64,000 nucleotides of DNA from Lithospermum erythrorhizon. Taxonomy: Eukaryota > Streptophyta > Magnoliopsida > Boraginales > Boraginaceae. Both the position numbers and the translations under genes were made by a program. Below are positions 39,001 to 51,600 of the stretch, piece after piece; position 1 is the first letter of the stretch; every line of letters starts with the position of its first letter. A model generated the notes under the pieces. It saw only the letters and a list, made by a program, of their open reading frames with translations. It was not told the DNA's origin and did no database searches. The stretch lies in contig JADFUC010001889.1 in the NCBI GenBank assembly GCA_019722365.1, positions 2,170,001 through 2,234,000 on the forward strand. The letters run 5' to 3'.

Positions 39001-42000
39001 AAAGTTATCGCACAGCATATGCTTTTAAACGAGGTGACAGCTATTTTTTATTCCATTTTCAATATAATTCATTTGGAGTATTTCACACTCAAACAAGGAC
39101 ATCTAATGTGGCCTTCGTCGTTTAAGGCTAAAATTGAAAGAATTTCATAAAATAGCCTGATATTATTCAATTTTGTGCAAATATTATTGAATCAATCATC
39201 AATCAAAATATATTAAAATAAATACATAAAATTAAATTAAATAGTAAAATTATAAATAATTTATACTACTAATCAATCATATTTATGTTTTCTAACAATA
39301 AATAAAATAACATAGCTTTTATTTTTTTTTTATTAAAGAGAAAAGTAGTATGGTAAAGTACATAATATACATTCTTTTATTAAATCTTGAAAGTTAAGAG
39401 TAGTATGGTAACAAAACTTTTAAATCTATTAATAAAGAATTATAAGGATCATATAACTAGCGAACAAAACGAATTATAATATAAATAAAGTATAATTTAC
39501 AAATTTAAATAAATAGTTAATTATTTATTTTATTTATTATCTCATTTTAAATGTCTCGAATTATAACATTTATAGTAACGCACGTATATTTTGCATTAGT
39601 AATAATTAAAATAAAGAGTTTATGGATACTAACTGATAGAAATATTTAATGGCATTACATGAAAAATAAAATACTATATGAAACTGAGTAGTATTACTTC
39701 TATATAATTAATACCATGGAATTATCGAATAGTTTTACAGTATCAACTTCTAGTCATGAGCAATGTAAAAATCATATTTTATATATCATGTAATATAAAA
39801 TAAAATAAATAGTAGTATTACTAAATAAAAATTAAACCTATAAATGATGAATAATTGTGAGGTAAAAAATAAGTGATATTACTAAAAAAATAGTAGTATG
39901 ATAACAAATTAAATCATATTCAATATTTGAATCACTACGTTGATTTGGTCAATTACAAAATAATATCAATGTTTTATAAATTGAATTACGAATCATTAAA
40001 AAACATAAAAATATAATCTAAAAGGAAGGAAAATAGTATGAAATCGTGTAAAAACTAAATTGGAGAAAATAGGCAACAAACCGAAATATGTTGTACATGC
40101 TATAATTACGGGAGAAGCTTTTTCTTAAATGTAAAAAATTCTACAAATAACTCTCTATTCAATATTAGCTATCGATCAAAAAGTGGTGGATTCAATGGCC
40201 AAAATTTGAGTAACCACAATAAGCACCAAACTCTAAGCATCTAAAAAAAAAACTCTTGTTACTAAATCTTCATGTCAAATATGTCATGTTTTAACCCAAA
40301 CTTTCATCAAGCCGCCATATTTTTCTCTCGTTAACAATCAAATATCAAATTAATACAACGGGTATAATGGATTAATAATGTTATAATATTGATTATAATA
40401 TAATAATCAATTATATCAAATTATATTATATTACATCAATTATAACGTACAAGCAAATTTAATGTAAATATGGTTATATCAAGTTCTAATTTTACGACTA
40501 ATATTCTACAAATCAATCTATATAAAGTACAATACTACAATATTAACATCTGAAAGTCACAACACAAGAACACAAATCAACCAAAAACATCACAACACAA
40601 GTTAAAATTAAAAAGATTCAATATTTTGTTAGGAATTCCAAATAACAACCACAAAAACCTAACTAATAAACATACAACACACATAGAACATAGATTTGTT
40701 AAAAATATGATATTAGTTCAAAACCTTTTTGTTTAAATTAATGAAATTTAAACTTTCTTACACCTGACATAATGTGGCGACACTGAAAGCATAATGTATT
40801 ATACTTGAAGTACCTAATTATATAAAGTTATATCAGATATACTAAATTATAACAAGTTATAATGCCTTACATCAATTATAATACACTATAAGTTATACCA
40901 AGGCCAGATCGCGATATACCAAATTATAATGGGTTATAACACAATATAAGGTTATGAAAAGCAAGTTAACACAAGTCAAAATTAAAAGATTCAAATTTTC
41001 AGGAATAAACACAAATAATACAATAACAACCTCAAACCCTAAATAACAAAAAATGTGCAACACACATAAAAACACGATCCGTAAAAATATAGTTTTAATT
41101 CAAAACTTTGTTTAAAGTAACAAAATTCTATTCTTTTTTTATTTAACAAACTCAAACCTAAATAACTTACACAAAGAGCACTCATGTTAAAATGAAGTTT
41201 TGGAGTGATAAGATACAAAAATTTGAAGAAAAACATAATTTACTTCACCAATATCGAGATTAAATAGATTTTTGGTGACTAATGTACATTATTCAAGTCT
41301 TTAGATTTTTTGTGATTACTAGCATGGAAATTTTGTGAGAGACAAAGCCGTGGTAGGTGTAGAGGCTATGTTTTGTTTGGGTATATAATGAAGTCACAGA
41401 ATTTAAAAACATCTTTGATTTAAATCTAGTTAAGAAGAGACGAGATACTGGGTAAAGGGGTAAGAATTAAATATTTAACATGCCAAAACGTGGTATTTTA
41501 TTAATAAAGAAGATTATGTTGTTTAGGCAAATACCACGGGTCAATTGGCGGTATTTTGCCAAATTCTTACATGTTTACTATGTTGTGACATTAAAAAGAA
41601 CAAGCAAGTCCCTAATCAGAGTTGCCACTTAATGCTAATGATTCACTTAAGCACAGTGATTAAGCACATGACAATCGTTAGATCGCATAAGTGTTTAACT
41701 ACCATTATGATCCACATGCTCTGGGAGCATTTTAGGAATCTTTCTTTTTCTATTTAAAAAAGAAAAAATAGAAATTGGAGTCCCATTTCCTGCTTGGTTG
41801 CTGCGTGTATTTTTCATGGCAACACACATGGGCTAAGAATTTGGAATTGAATCAATCACCTTACCATTATTTTAGGAACCAAATTATATATGTTTCCTTT
41901 TTCTGTTATATGAATCAATTATTATTATTTTCAGTTTGTAAATTTTCAAATTTCTCCCTTGTAAATCAGTTTGTGTCTTTATTTTTTCTGATTCCACATA

Positions 42001-42519
42001 CCATTTTATGCGGAGGTTTTTTAAAATTCAAATTCTCCATCCTCTATGTTAGGCAATTTCGTAGTTTTATTACCCTGCTTTTTTTCACTTTTATTACCCT
42101 ACTTTTGTTTCACTTGTTTAATTCTTAGCTCTTATTATTTCAGTATATGGGTTCTGACAAATCTGTAGAAGGTTCGTCTTTTAGTTTGTTCATCGATTGC
42201 ACTTCACCTTTCATGGTTTCAGATATTTGTTCATCAAAATACTTATGAAATGATTTTGAAAAGGGAATTACAAAATCAATAGTACATCCACAAAACAGAA
42301 ACCGAAAACATATAAAAAAAGTGAACAACCAAAAACATATCAAAGTGGTTCAGATTCATATAATTTGCTACAACAGTTTTTGTTCACCAACACCTACAAA
42401 ATAGTTTTTAAGAGAATGTAAACAAAACCAAACGGTTCATTCACCAAAATTAAAAACGAATAACATCTAAAATAATTTACTAACCAAAAATAAGAAAAAT
42501 CCTATCAAATGGTTGTTTA
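36006..42519. other. Gene-poor AT-rich region
   Basis: About 36130-36330 has repeated 'aatacacataatattcat'-type words, and 40370-40950 has recurring 'aattataat...ttatatca' words. One MITE (37903-38152) is listed separately. Open stretches here are AT-rich and lack recognisable domains. I see no gene in this 6.5 kb. Confidence 0.45.
37903..38152. mobile_element. Stowaway-like MITE
   Basis: The left end 'tactccctccatcctcaata' continues 'gattgtcaaag'. The right end reads 'tgacaatcatttagtac' then 'ggaatgagca', its degenerate inverse. Length about 250 bp, with no coding capacity. Confidence 0.55.
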
Positions 42520-42915
42520 TTTGGTTATTTGCTCACCAAAACACATACAAAATGGGTTCAAAATGAGACATTGAACAAAAATAATGTCATGCTCATAACA
42601 ATCAAAAAACATATCGAAGTGTTAATGGTTCATATATTCATAACCAAACACATACAAAATTGCCAAAACGACGATGTAACAACCAAAACATATCATGGTT
42701 GCTTTATTCATATTCGAGCAACCAAAACACATACAAAATGGCTTTCAAATGACAATGTGACAACTAAAAACATATCAGTTTCGCTATTTGACCATATATT
42801 CGATAACCAAAACACATACAAAATGGCTTTCAAATGACAATGTAACAACCAAAAATATATTAAAGTGATTGTTTATTCAGATAGTCGGTAACTAAAACAC
42901 CTGTAAAATGGTTTT
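42520..42915. repeat. About 85-bp tandem repeat array
   Basis: Units built on 'accaaaacacatacaaaatg', then 'gctttcaaatgacaatgt', then 'aacatatca' and a 'ttgtttattcatatattc' end recur about 4-5 times. A more diverged copy may extend left to 42365. Open frames across it are a by-product of the repeat and are not taken as genes. Confidence 0.7.
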
Positions 42916-45648
42916 CAAAGATTAAATGCGAACAAAAACCTAATCAGACATCCACACAAATTTTATCCTCACACCACTACCTCACTACTCACCATCATCC
43001 AAATTTCCAACCCCATCAACCACAAAACAAGACAATCATAAGAAGCGGATAAAATCACACCTCACCAACTAATTAAAACAAAGTAAAAAGAATTAATTTC
43101 AAATAACCGATTGAAAACGAATGTAAACTGAATAAATTTCGTAGATTCACATAAAAAAATTAAAAGAATCTCATATAAAACATAACTAAAATCAATTGGA
43201 TACAAAACAAAATTAAAAGAAATATATTTCACCGATTGATTAAAAGAAATAATAAACAACAAATTTCAAGAATAATGACTCGAAATAAGGCGTAATGAAC
43301 GATTGTTGCCTGCTGGAAGTGAGGGCCGAGCCTCGGGAGGTAGCGAAAACACATAAATCACTTAATTTGTCTATGTGAGGGGAGGGGAGGAGAGAGAGCA
43401 CACCCATAGAAAAATGGCAGAGTATGTTTGCACTAGGCTATACAAAAATGAAGATTGATTTGAAAATTGAAGTTTTTAGGGATTTAGGAGTGTGTTTAAT
43501 ATATGGAGTAATATTAGGTGTATTTAATTATATGTTTCATTTTACTTAAAATTTGCAAATGAACCAAATTAACTATATTTTAATCTTTTTTAAGAAGGAT
43601 TTTAAATAATCCTTAAACAAGACTCCCCTTTATCATTGTCATCCATCGATGATGCGACTATCATTTCTTTTCTTAACAAAGCGTAAGCAAATAATTAAAA
43701 GAGAAATGAATTCATGCCGAAGTATTGTGATTTATGTTCATCTCCTCATGTAACAAATTAAACCAAACTAAACAATAAGATCAGCAATTCTGCTTACAGA
43801 TTAGCAAGTATCATCAAAAAAGATGTCGATTATTATCAAGAAAGCCATGATTAAGAATTGTCATGTTATAATCTGATGAATTTGTGATCGGCTGCACTAC
43901 ATGTTAATATAGAAGAAAAGTAAACAATACCATAGATTTAACGTGGTATCCTTAACGATGCGTTATAGGGACTAATTCACTGCGTAACCACCGCCGTGAA
44001 TTTCACTATAAATTGTGAAGAAACAGATTACAAGATTTAATCAAATAAATGTAGTAACGCTATTAAGAGTCTTACAAAACTTCAAGCCTATTTTATATTA
44101 ATAATTAACCTAAAATATATATGCCCCATATATAGGCCAAGACAGAAGGTAGTTCATCCACATCAAACGATTTGGTACTTCATTCAAGGCATTCCCAACA
44201 AATCTCCACCTTTACTTAAATCCTCCACAGACGCTGTAAACGAAAACTTCCCCAAAATCGAATGCCTGCATTAACGATCGATGTACTAACAAGAGATGTA
44301 ATTTCTGAATGTAAATGATGCGCACGCACTGACGCCAGACAGGGTTTCTGTTTTGGGGACAGCCGCTTCTTACCTACCTGGCAACTAACAACTCAAAATT
44401 CAAGAAGTCCGCCAGACACGCGAACCGCTTCAGAAACATATTATCACCGGTTATCTGCAGTACCCACTTTGTTTACCTTAATCCTATTCTCACCTCTTAA
44501 AATGACATCGCACATCAATGTACTTCGTCCTATCATGATGAACTCCGATTCTGGTTACAAGATATCGCACTCAAACCGCTACAATATACCGCAACCCGAC
44601 GTGACGTGTTAAACTAAGCCATGAGGATCAACTTCCTCTCAAGATACCGTGAAAGAAAATGCCAACATATCCTCATAACCATACCTCGCAGGAGGTACTC
44701 CGTAATTAGCTCTTCTAGGGCGATCAAGAGCCACTTTGTGATATTCATCTAGGGATGGAACTTCCAATGTTTCTGATCCGACCGTGGATCAAAAGCAGCC
44801 TACTCTCACCATCACCACCGTAATCTCTCTCGCCTCCGCCTAAGCTCTAACACCATCTACTACTTCAGAATTGCGGGATTTTGGGGGTCAAGTAGGGGCG
44901 GATAGCGGGGCGGCATGGATGTATAAATAAGATTAATCAGATAGCTTTTAATAAGGATAGGTTTTAGATATTTAGAGGGGAAGTATGCCATTTTTACTAA
45001 TAAATTATGAAGGGTGTTAAAAATTAAATTGTTGGTCAAATGCGTTAGTTTTCTAATTTTCTCTATCCAGCCCCATGATGGATTTAAAGTTTGTACATTT
45101 TCCGGTAATTAGTCCATTAAAATTGTACCCCTATTTTATTCTAAGGAGTAAGGATCATACAAGCACAAGCTTGTGAGTCTGTGACATGAGATGTACCTAA
45201 AATCAAACAAGAAAGGCTGAAAGATAGAAATTAATGCAAATACATTGGGCAAATCCAAAGAGTCATTATGTTAATTTATAATTATAATTCATACAACATA
45301 TTTTTGTACTCCATATATGTCAATTTGTGTAAAAAAAGCATTTTGATACAACTTTAAAAAAATATATATATCAATCACTAGTATTTTCAAAGGATTTTAT
45401 TATTAAGATATTGTAATACATGTTAATTGAGTTGATAAAGAGACTGGTGAAATTTAATAAAAATATGATTGATTAAAAAAACTAAATTGAGAAAATTGAT
45501 CGATTTTAATAGTAATTGAAAAATAAAATAAAAACGAAATATTCCATTTATTAAAATGTAAAAATATGATGATTTTTTAGTTAGTAGTTAACACTACGGG
45601 AACAAGTCAAAGCTAACTACTTTCCCAAATAAAAAGTGAACGTTGACC
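42916..45648. other. Retroelement-like remnant and VPS35 upstream region
   Basis: 43920-44220 has wording typical of plant copia LTRs ('gatttaacgtggtatcc', 'cactgcgtaaccacc', 'tttcactataaattg', 'caaatctccaccttta'), partly shared with 31850-31930. At about 44860 the complement reads tggtgttagagc, close to a copia primer-binding site. No protease, integrase or reverse transcriptase was recognised, so this is a degraded, non-coding remnant at best. The last 600 bases before VPS35 are AT-rich promoter DNA. Confidence 0.35.
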
Positions 45649-48600
45649 ATGATCTCCGACGGCCTCGAAGACGAAGAGAAGTGGCTCGCCGCTGGAGTCG
45701 CCGGCCTCCAACAAAACTCCTTCTACATGCATCGCGCTTTAGTAATTATAATCATCCTCCACTTTCCAATTTTATTCATTTGTCCCAAAATCATTGTCCA
45801 CTTTCCGATTTTATTCATTTTATTGTTTAATTGTCCAGTTTTGAATTTGATTTGAGAATTGAATTAATTTAATTGTCTGCTTTCCCAAAAAGATTGTCCA
45901 GTTTCGAGATTCATATGAGAAATGGATTAATTATATTGTTTGCTGTAACAAAAAGTTGTCCAGTTTCGGATTTGATTTGAGGATTAATTATATTTATTGT
46001 TTTGACTTTTTGTCCCAAAAAGATTGTCTAATTGATTGTGATGAGTGTTTGTGGTAGGATTCGAATAATTTGAAAGATGCATTGAAGTATTCAGCTCAGA
46101 TGCTGTCGGAGCTCAGAACCTCTAGATTATCGCCGCAGAAGTATTATGAGCTCTGTGAGTTTTGGATTAGCCCGATCCGATCTTTTCATTTTAATTGACG
46201 TTTTTCACGATTAATTGATTTTTATTAGTTATTCATATATATATATATATTATTGTAATTATAGTATTATTTTATTAGAATTTTTTATAATGTGATTGAG
46301 GAGTTATTCGGTTCAAAGGTTTACCTCGAGAATTGGAAATGTTAATTGAAGTGAGTTTAAAGGAGTACGTTTTAGATGAATTTGTTAGTTTGCTAGTAGT
46401 AATTCTGAGTGCTGATGTACTATGCGATTTCAGATATGAGAGCATTTGACGAATTGAGGAAGCTGGAGATGTTTTTTAGAGAGGAGAATAGACGGGGATG
46501 TTCGGTTGTTGAGTTGTATGAACTTGTGCAGCACGCTGGCAATATATTGCCCAGATCGTGAGTTTCGGTTATTTCTTCTGTCCAAATTTTCCTTTATAGA
46601 TAATATTAGTATCTTCTGCTTTCTTGAATAGAATTTTACTATTTGTAGTTCATAAAATTGTAATGAAGAAGCATATGTCTTAGGCAGTTTCTTTCAAATG
46701 AAGCTACATATCTGTTCGATTATATAATTAAATCTTTGTCCTTTCGAGTAAGCATGGCTAAAGACATTTGGAATGAGATACATTAGTAAAATATTTCGGG
46801 TTCAGTTTGCAATGAATATGAACACAAATCTTTTGATGTTGATTTAGTAATAGCTATCCAGACACAAATATTTGAATCAAACCTAATTTGAAAAAAGATT
46901 CTGTTTTTATCATTTAAATTTCTTAATATTGAATTAAATATTTTTATCGGTGCTTTATTTTATATATCTGTCTACTGGACATACTTTGGTATCTAAGTTA
47001 AGCTAGAACAATCATCCAAAATTTTAGTTCTCACGAAATGGTGGCAAATTCTAGTTTCCGTTTCCCTTTATTTTGTATATTTCATCTGTCTACTGGACAT
47101 ACTTTGGTATCTACCTTAAGCTAGAACAATCATCCAAAATTTAGTTCTTATGAAATTGTGGCAAATTCAAATTTCCGTTTCCCTTTCTCTAATCTCTAAT
47201 CCGGAACTCATGAGGTCCATTGAGGCAATTTATTAGTGTTAATACTTGTCAACATTTTTATGTGGGTTCGTTCGCTGTCACTATATTAGTCGTCCAATTA
47301 TTATCAGAACGAGGTTGAGGTCTTATATTTCTTTTTTCTGATAATTCACGAGGTAGCTGACTTTGAGTGTAATGCATCTCTTTGAAGACTTATTTTGATA
47401 TTTGAATGGTTTTAAGCACTTCGTTCAGACATGTGCAACATACAAATTCATGGACATTAAAGATTAATCATCTCTCCGGTTCTTATTACGACCCTGCTAT
47501 CTATTTTACTTGGAAGATATAATATGGAAACTCTTCCTACAGTGATATAGTCGGACTTTGGAGTATTGAGCCCTGAGTATAGCGAATGACTTACAGATGA
47601 TTCATCAAGCTTTGTAGAGTTATTCTAAGTTGCGAAGTTTTGTAACCTTTTAAGGGATTTGATGATAACTTGATGATCACATCTTAATACCCAAGTACCC
47701 AACTATATTTGGAATATTTAGTATAGATAAGATGCAATCTGTCATAATGTAAACCCCAGGAATTACTGCAGTGAAATTCACCCTTAAATTTGGACATGGC
47801 ATCTTCTATTTTGCATCTAATACAGATATTTGATATACCTTACAATTAAACTGTATTTTGATTTCTGCCGAACTTTGTGACTTGGGAGTTTGGATTTTAA
47901 CCTGGAGGCGCAGTGAACTTATTGAGCTATGGTTACCGGCCATTAGTCATGTGAAATGATTCCCATTTCTGCTATATATTACTCAGGTATCTGCTCTGCA
48001 CTGTTGGATCTGTATACATTAAATCCAAGGAAGCACCTGCTAAGGATATTCTCAAAGATCTTGTAGAAATGTGCCGTGGTATACAACATCCTCTACGCGG
48101 ACTTTTTTTGAGAAGCTATCTTTCCCAAGTCAGCAGGGACAAACTCCCTGATATTGGTTCCGAGTATGAAGGGTGAGAACTCTATTTACTATACATGTTA
48201 GATTTTGTGAAGTTTATGAGGATAAGAGGCAAAGGTATGTCATGAAAAAAAAGAGTGGGTTCTTTTTGTGTATCCAGCAATTCTAAGTTAAATAAGTGCA
48301 GGGGTTAGAACTGCTTGCTATGTGACTTTCTGAATTCGGACAACTCAGATAGATCTCTAGTTTTCGTTCTACTCAAAAGTCAGAAGCGAATTTATTACTG
48401 CCTAGCCAAGTGCTGACAAATTGTTTATGATAGTGCAATCATAAGTAGCATACAATCCCTATCATCACAACCCTACAATTTTGTATATGTACTTGCATTG
48501 GTGTCCGTGCAATCCCTATTGGCCAATTTTATCTGTCCTTTCTGATTTTAAGTACTAGGATCACACCTGTCGGTCTGATCAGAGACTGTCTCATTTTGTA

Positions 48601-51600
48601 GCGACGAGAACACAGTTATGGATGCGATAGAGTTCGTACTTCAAAATTTCACAGAAATGAATAAGCTTTGGGTTCGAATGCAACATCAGGTTGGTTAAAC
48701 TATCTGCTAACCTTACTCCTGGTCTTGTTCTTAGATATAGAGGGACCTGGAAATCTTACATGCCATGAATTATAAAAGTAAATTATGGAATCATTATCCT
48801 CAGTCATGCTGGCATTTTAGCTGTGAACTCGTAGTCTTTGATAATCGTGTGTCGAATCTTTCAATGTGTTTTTCTTCTCTTCAGGGACCTACTAGGGAAA
48901 AGGACAAACGGGAGAAGGAACGGAGCGAGCTTCGTGATCTTGTACCTTCCAGTAACCTGAAATTCTCTTTCTTCATTAATAATTCTATTAAATCTCAACA
49001 ATAATGCAAGTGGTGTGCTACATTGTTATTAGGTGGGAAAGAACCTTCATGTTCTCAGTCAGATTGAAGGTGTTGACCTTGATATTTACAGAGAAACTGT
49101 GCTTCCCAGGGTCTTGGAGCAGGTGATTCAGCTGATATCTTTTTCTTATGTATGAAGTGAGCCCTGCAAGGTTGTCAAATGATAAGTATTATTTGCACGC
49201 CTTTTTTGTTGTAGGTTGTCAATTGTAAAGATGAGCTGGCTCAGTGCTACCTGATGGACTGCATTATCCAAGTATTCCCTGATGAATACCACTTGCAGAC
49301 GCTTGAAACATTATTGGGAGCTTGTCCCCAGCTGCAGGTTTTTCTTTACTTCTCTTGACTAACTATGGCAGATTTACGACTGTCCGGGAAAAAAATCTCA
49401 GTTTTAAGAGGGTAAAGAGTCAAAGATTCTGCGGCCAATGTTTGAACAATATTTGTCAAGAACTCCTACTTGTTTTAACTAGCTCTGAAGTATTGGTCTG
49501 TAAGTAATAACATTCAAGAATAGAAAGCTGTAAAGTCATGGTAGAGCTTTTCATGTGATTTCCTGTTGCAGTTTTATGTGATTATCAATGTAGCGACACT
49601 CTTAACTCCTTGTTTTGAACTTGATCATTTATATCACTCATGCTTATGATTGGAACATATTTTCTGGTGATTCCCAGGGTACTGTTGACATCAAGACAGT
49701 GCTTGCTGGGTTAATGGAAAGGCTGTCCAATTATGCCGCTTCAAGTGCTGAGGTAAACAGATTCACTGCTGGTGGAATTATGATCTGATCTCTGGGATTC
49801 TTATTAATAATTTGTTCCCTGCAGGTTTTGCCTCAATTTTTTCAAGTAGAGGCTTTTGCAAAACTGAATAATGCAATTGACAAGGTTAGTGAAATATCAA
49901 ATTGTTAGTGAAAATGCAGTTCACTGCTTTGGCAGAAACTTCAAACAGATACATTTTTGCCCCCTTGTAAAAAGATGCCTTTTTATTTCACATTTTCCAA
50001 CTTATTCAGTTTTTCCTGTCATAATTACATGCTTGTTTTATTTATCTACCATTTTTTTCTTTCCCTTAAGTGCAAGTGTTGTAAGTTAATAATTTTTTAC
50101 CTTTTTATGATGGGATATTCTCGTACTATTCTGCAGGTGATAGAGGCACAGGATGAAATGCCTGTTGACGCAGTTGTGACTTTATACTCATCTCTTTTGA
50201 AGTTTACAATTCATGTCCACTCAGATCGCCTTGATTATGTGGATCGGATATTGGTATGCTTTTCTGGAAAATAGACACGGTTATTGATCTTTAAATAGCC
50301 TTAAAAAGAATTTTACGAACAGTTTGGAATTTGTTATAATTGATTTACATTATGAAGTACTGTAAATTTCTTTTTCCAAATTCCACAGAAAAAATATATC
50401 AAAAATACTGGAATGTGTTTTTTTGCTTATTTTTTAATAACACGTGTTTCCTTTTGCTTCATTAGCATTCACTGATATTTTAAGAAGCTAATGATTTTTC
50501 TTTATATTTTTCCTGTTTACATTCACTTTCCTTCTTAATAATTGACAACATCCGTCATTTATCCATTAAAAACAACTATCTTATATGACAATGAGTAAGA
50601 CTGATAGAAGTTTGATAGGAAGGGAATGTGTTTAATTCCTGCCGTCATTCTTTCTGGGCGGGAGTAAAATCTTATACATTAACATGTGCCTGATACTGTT
50701 CTAATTTTTCTTTGTACCAATACTTGTTATAAGCTACAAGATGGAAGATTATATGCAAATTCGATCCATTGTTTTTTAGTGATGTTAGCTTCTTTCAAAC
50801 ATGAGGAGAAGTTCTTTCCTGATACTTATCTTTGATTTTGGTTTGAATGCTGTTGCTTTTGTGACTGTTCATAGTTTAAAAAATTGATCATCTGAAAGCT
50901 GCGTCTTCCGCTTGTAACACAGTGAAGTATCTTCATGTTACAGGGTGCATGTGTGAAGAAACTTTCAGGGAAAGGAAAGCTCTCAGACAGCAAAGCGACG
51001 AAGCAGATTGTTGCACTTCTAAGTGCTCCATTGGAAAAATATAAGGACATAGATACAGTCTTAAAGCTGTCAAATTATCCTCATGTTATGGAATATCTAG
51101 ATGATGTGACGAATAAAGAGATGGCTAATGTTATTGTTCAAAGTATCATTAAAAACAAGTCATGCATTTCTACCGCTGACAAGGTACAATTATGTTTAAT
51201 TTCTGTCTGTTCAAATTGTGCTTCTTCTGATCTACAATTTAATGTTATTACAGGTTGAGAGTCTTTTTGGTTTGATAAAGGGGCTTATAAACAATCTGGA
51301 CTCGAAGCTTCTTGAAGAGGTACTCTTCTGCATAAAGATGAAAGCTGATTTTCTTTAACATGACCAAAATTAGCTCTTCCTAATTATTATTTTCTAAATT
51401 TTTTTCTTGATATATTCAGCTTGATGAGGAGGATTTTCAGGAGGAACAAAATTATGTTGCAAGGCTCATCCAGATGTTGCACAATGATGATCCCGAGGAG
51501 ATGTTCAAGGTATTTATAGTCTGTAATAATATCCTGCTTCCGAAGCTCATGATGTTGTCATAGCTGGATCGTTCATCTGGGTTTTACACTTTTATATGAA

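Noticed and set aside
42529..42837. Open frame of about 100 codons
   Set aside because: It lies wholly within the 85-bp tandem array and repeats with it, so it is a by-product of the repeat.
43920..44900. An intact copia retrotransposon
   Set aside because: LTR-like and primer-site-like words are present, but no gag, integrase or reverse transcriptase reading frame is recognisable on either strand.
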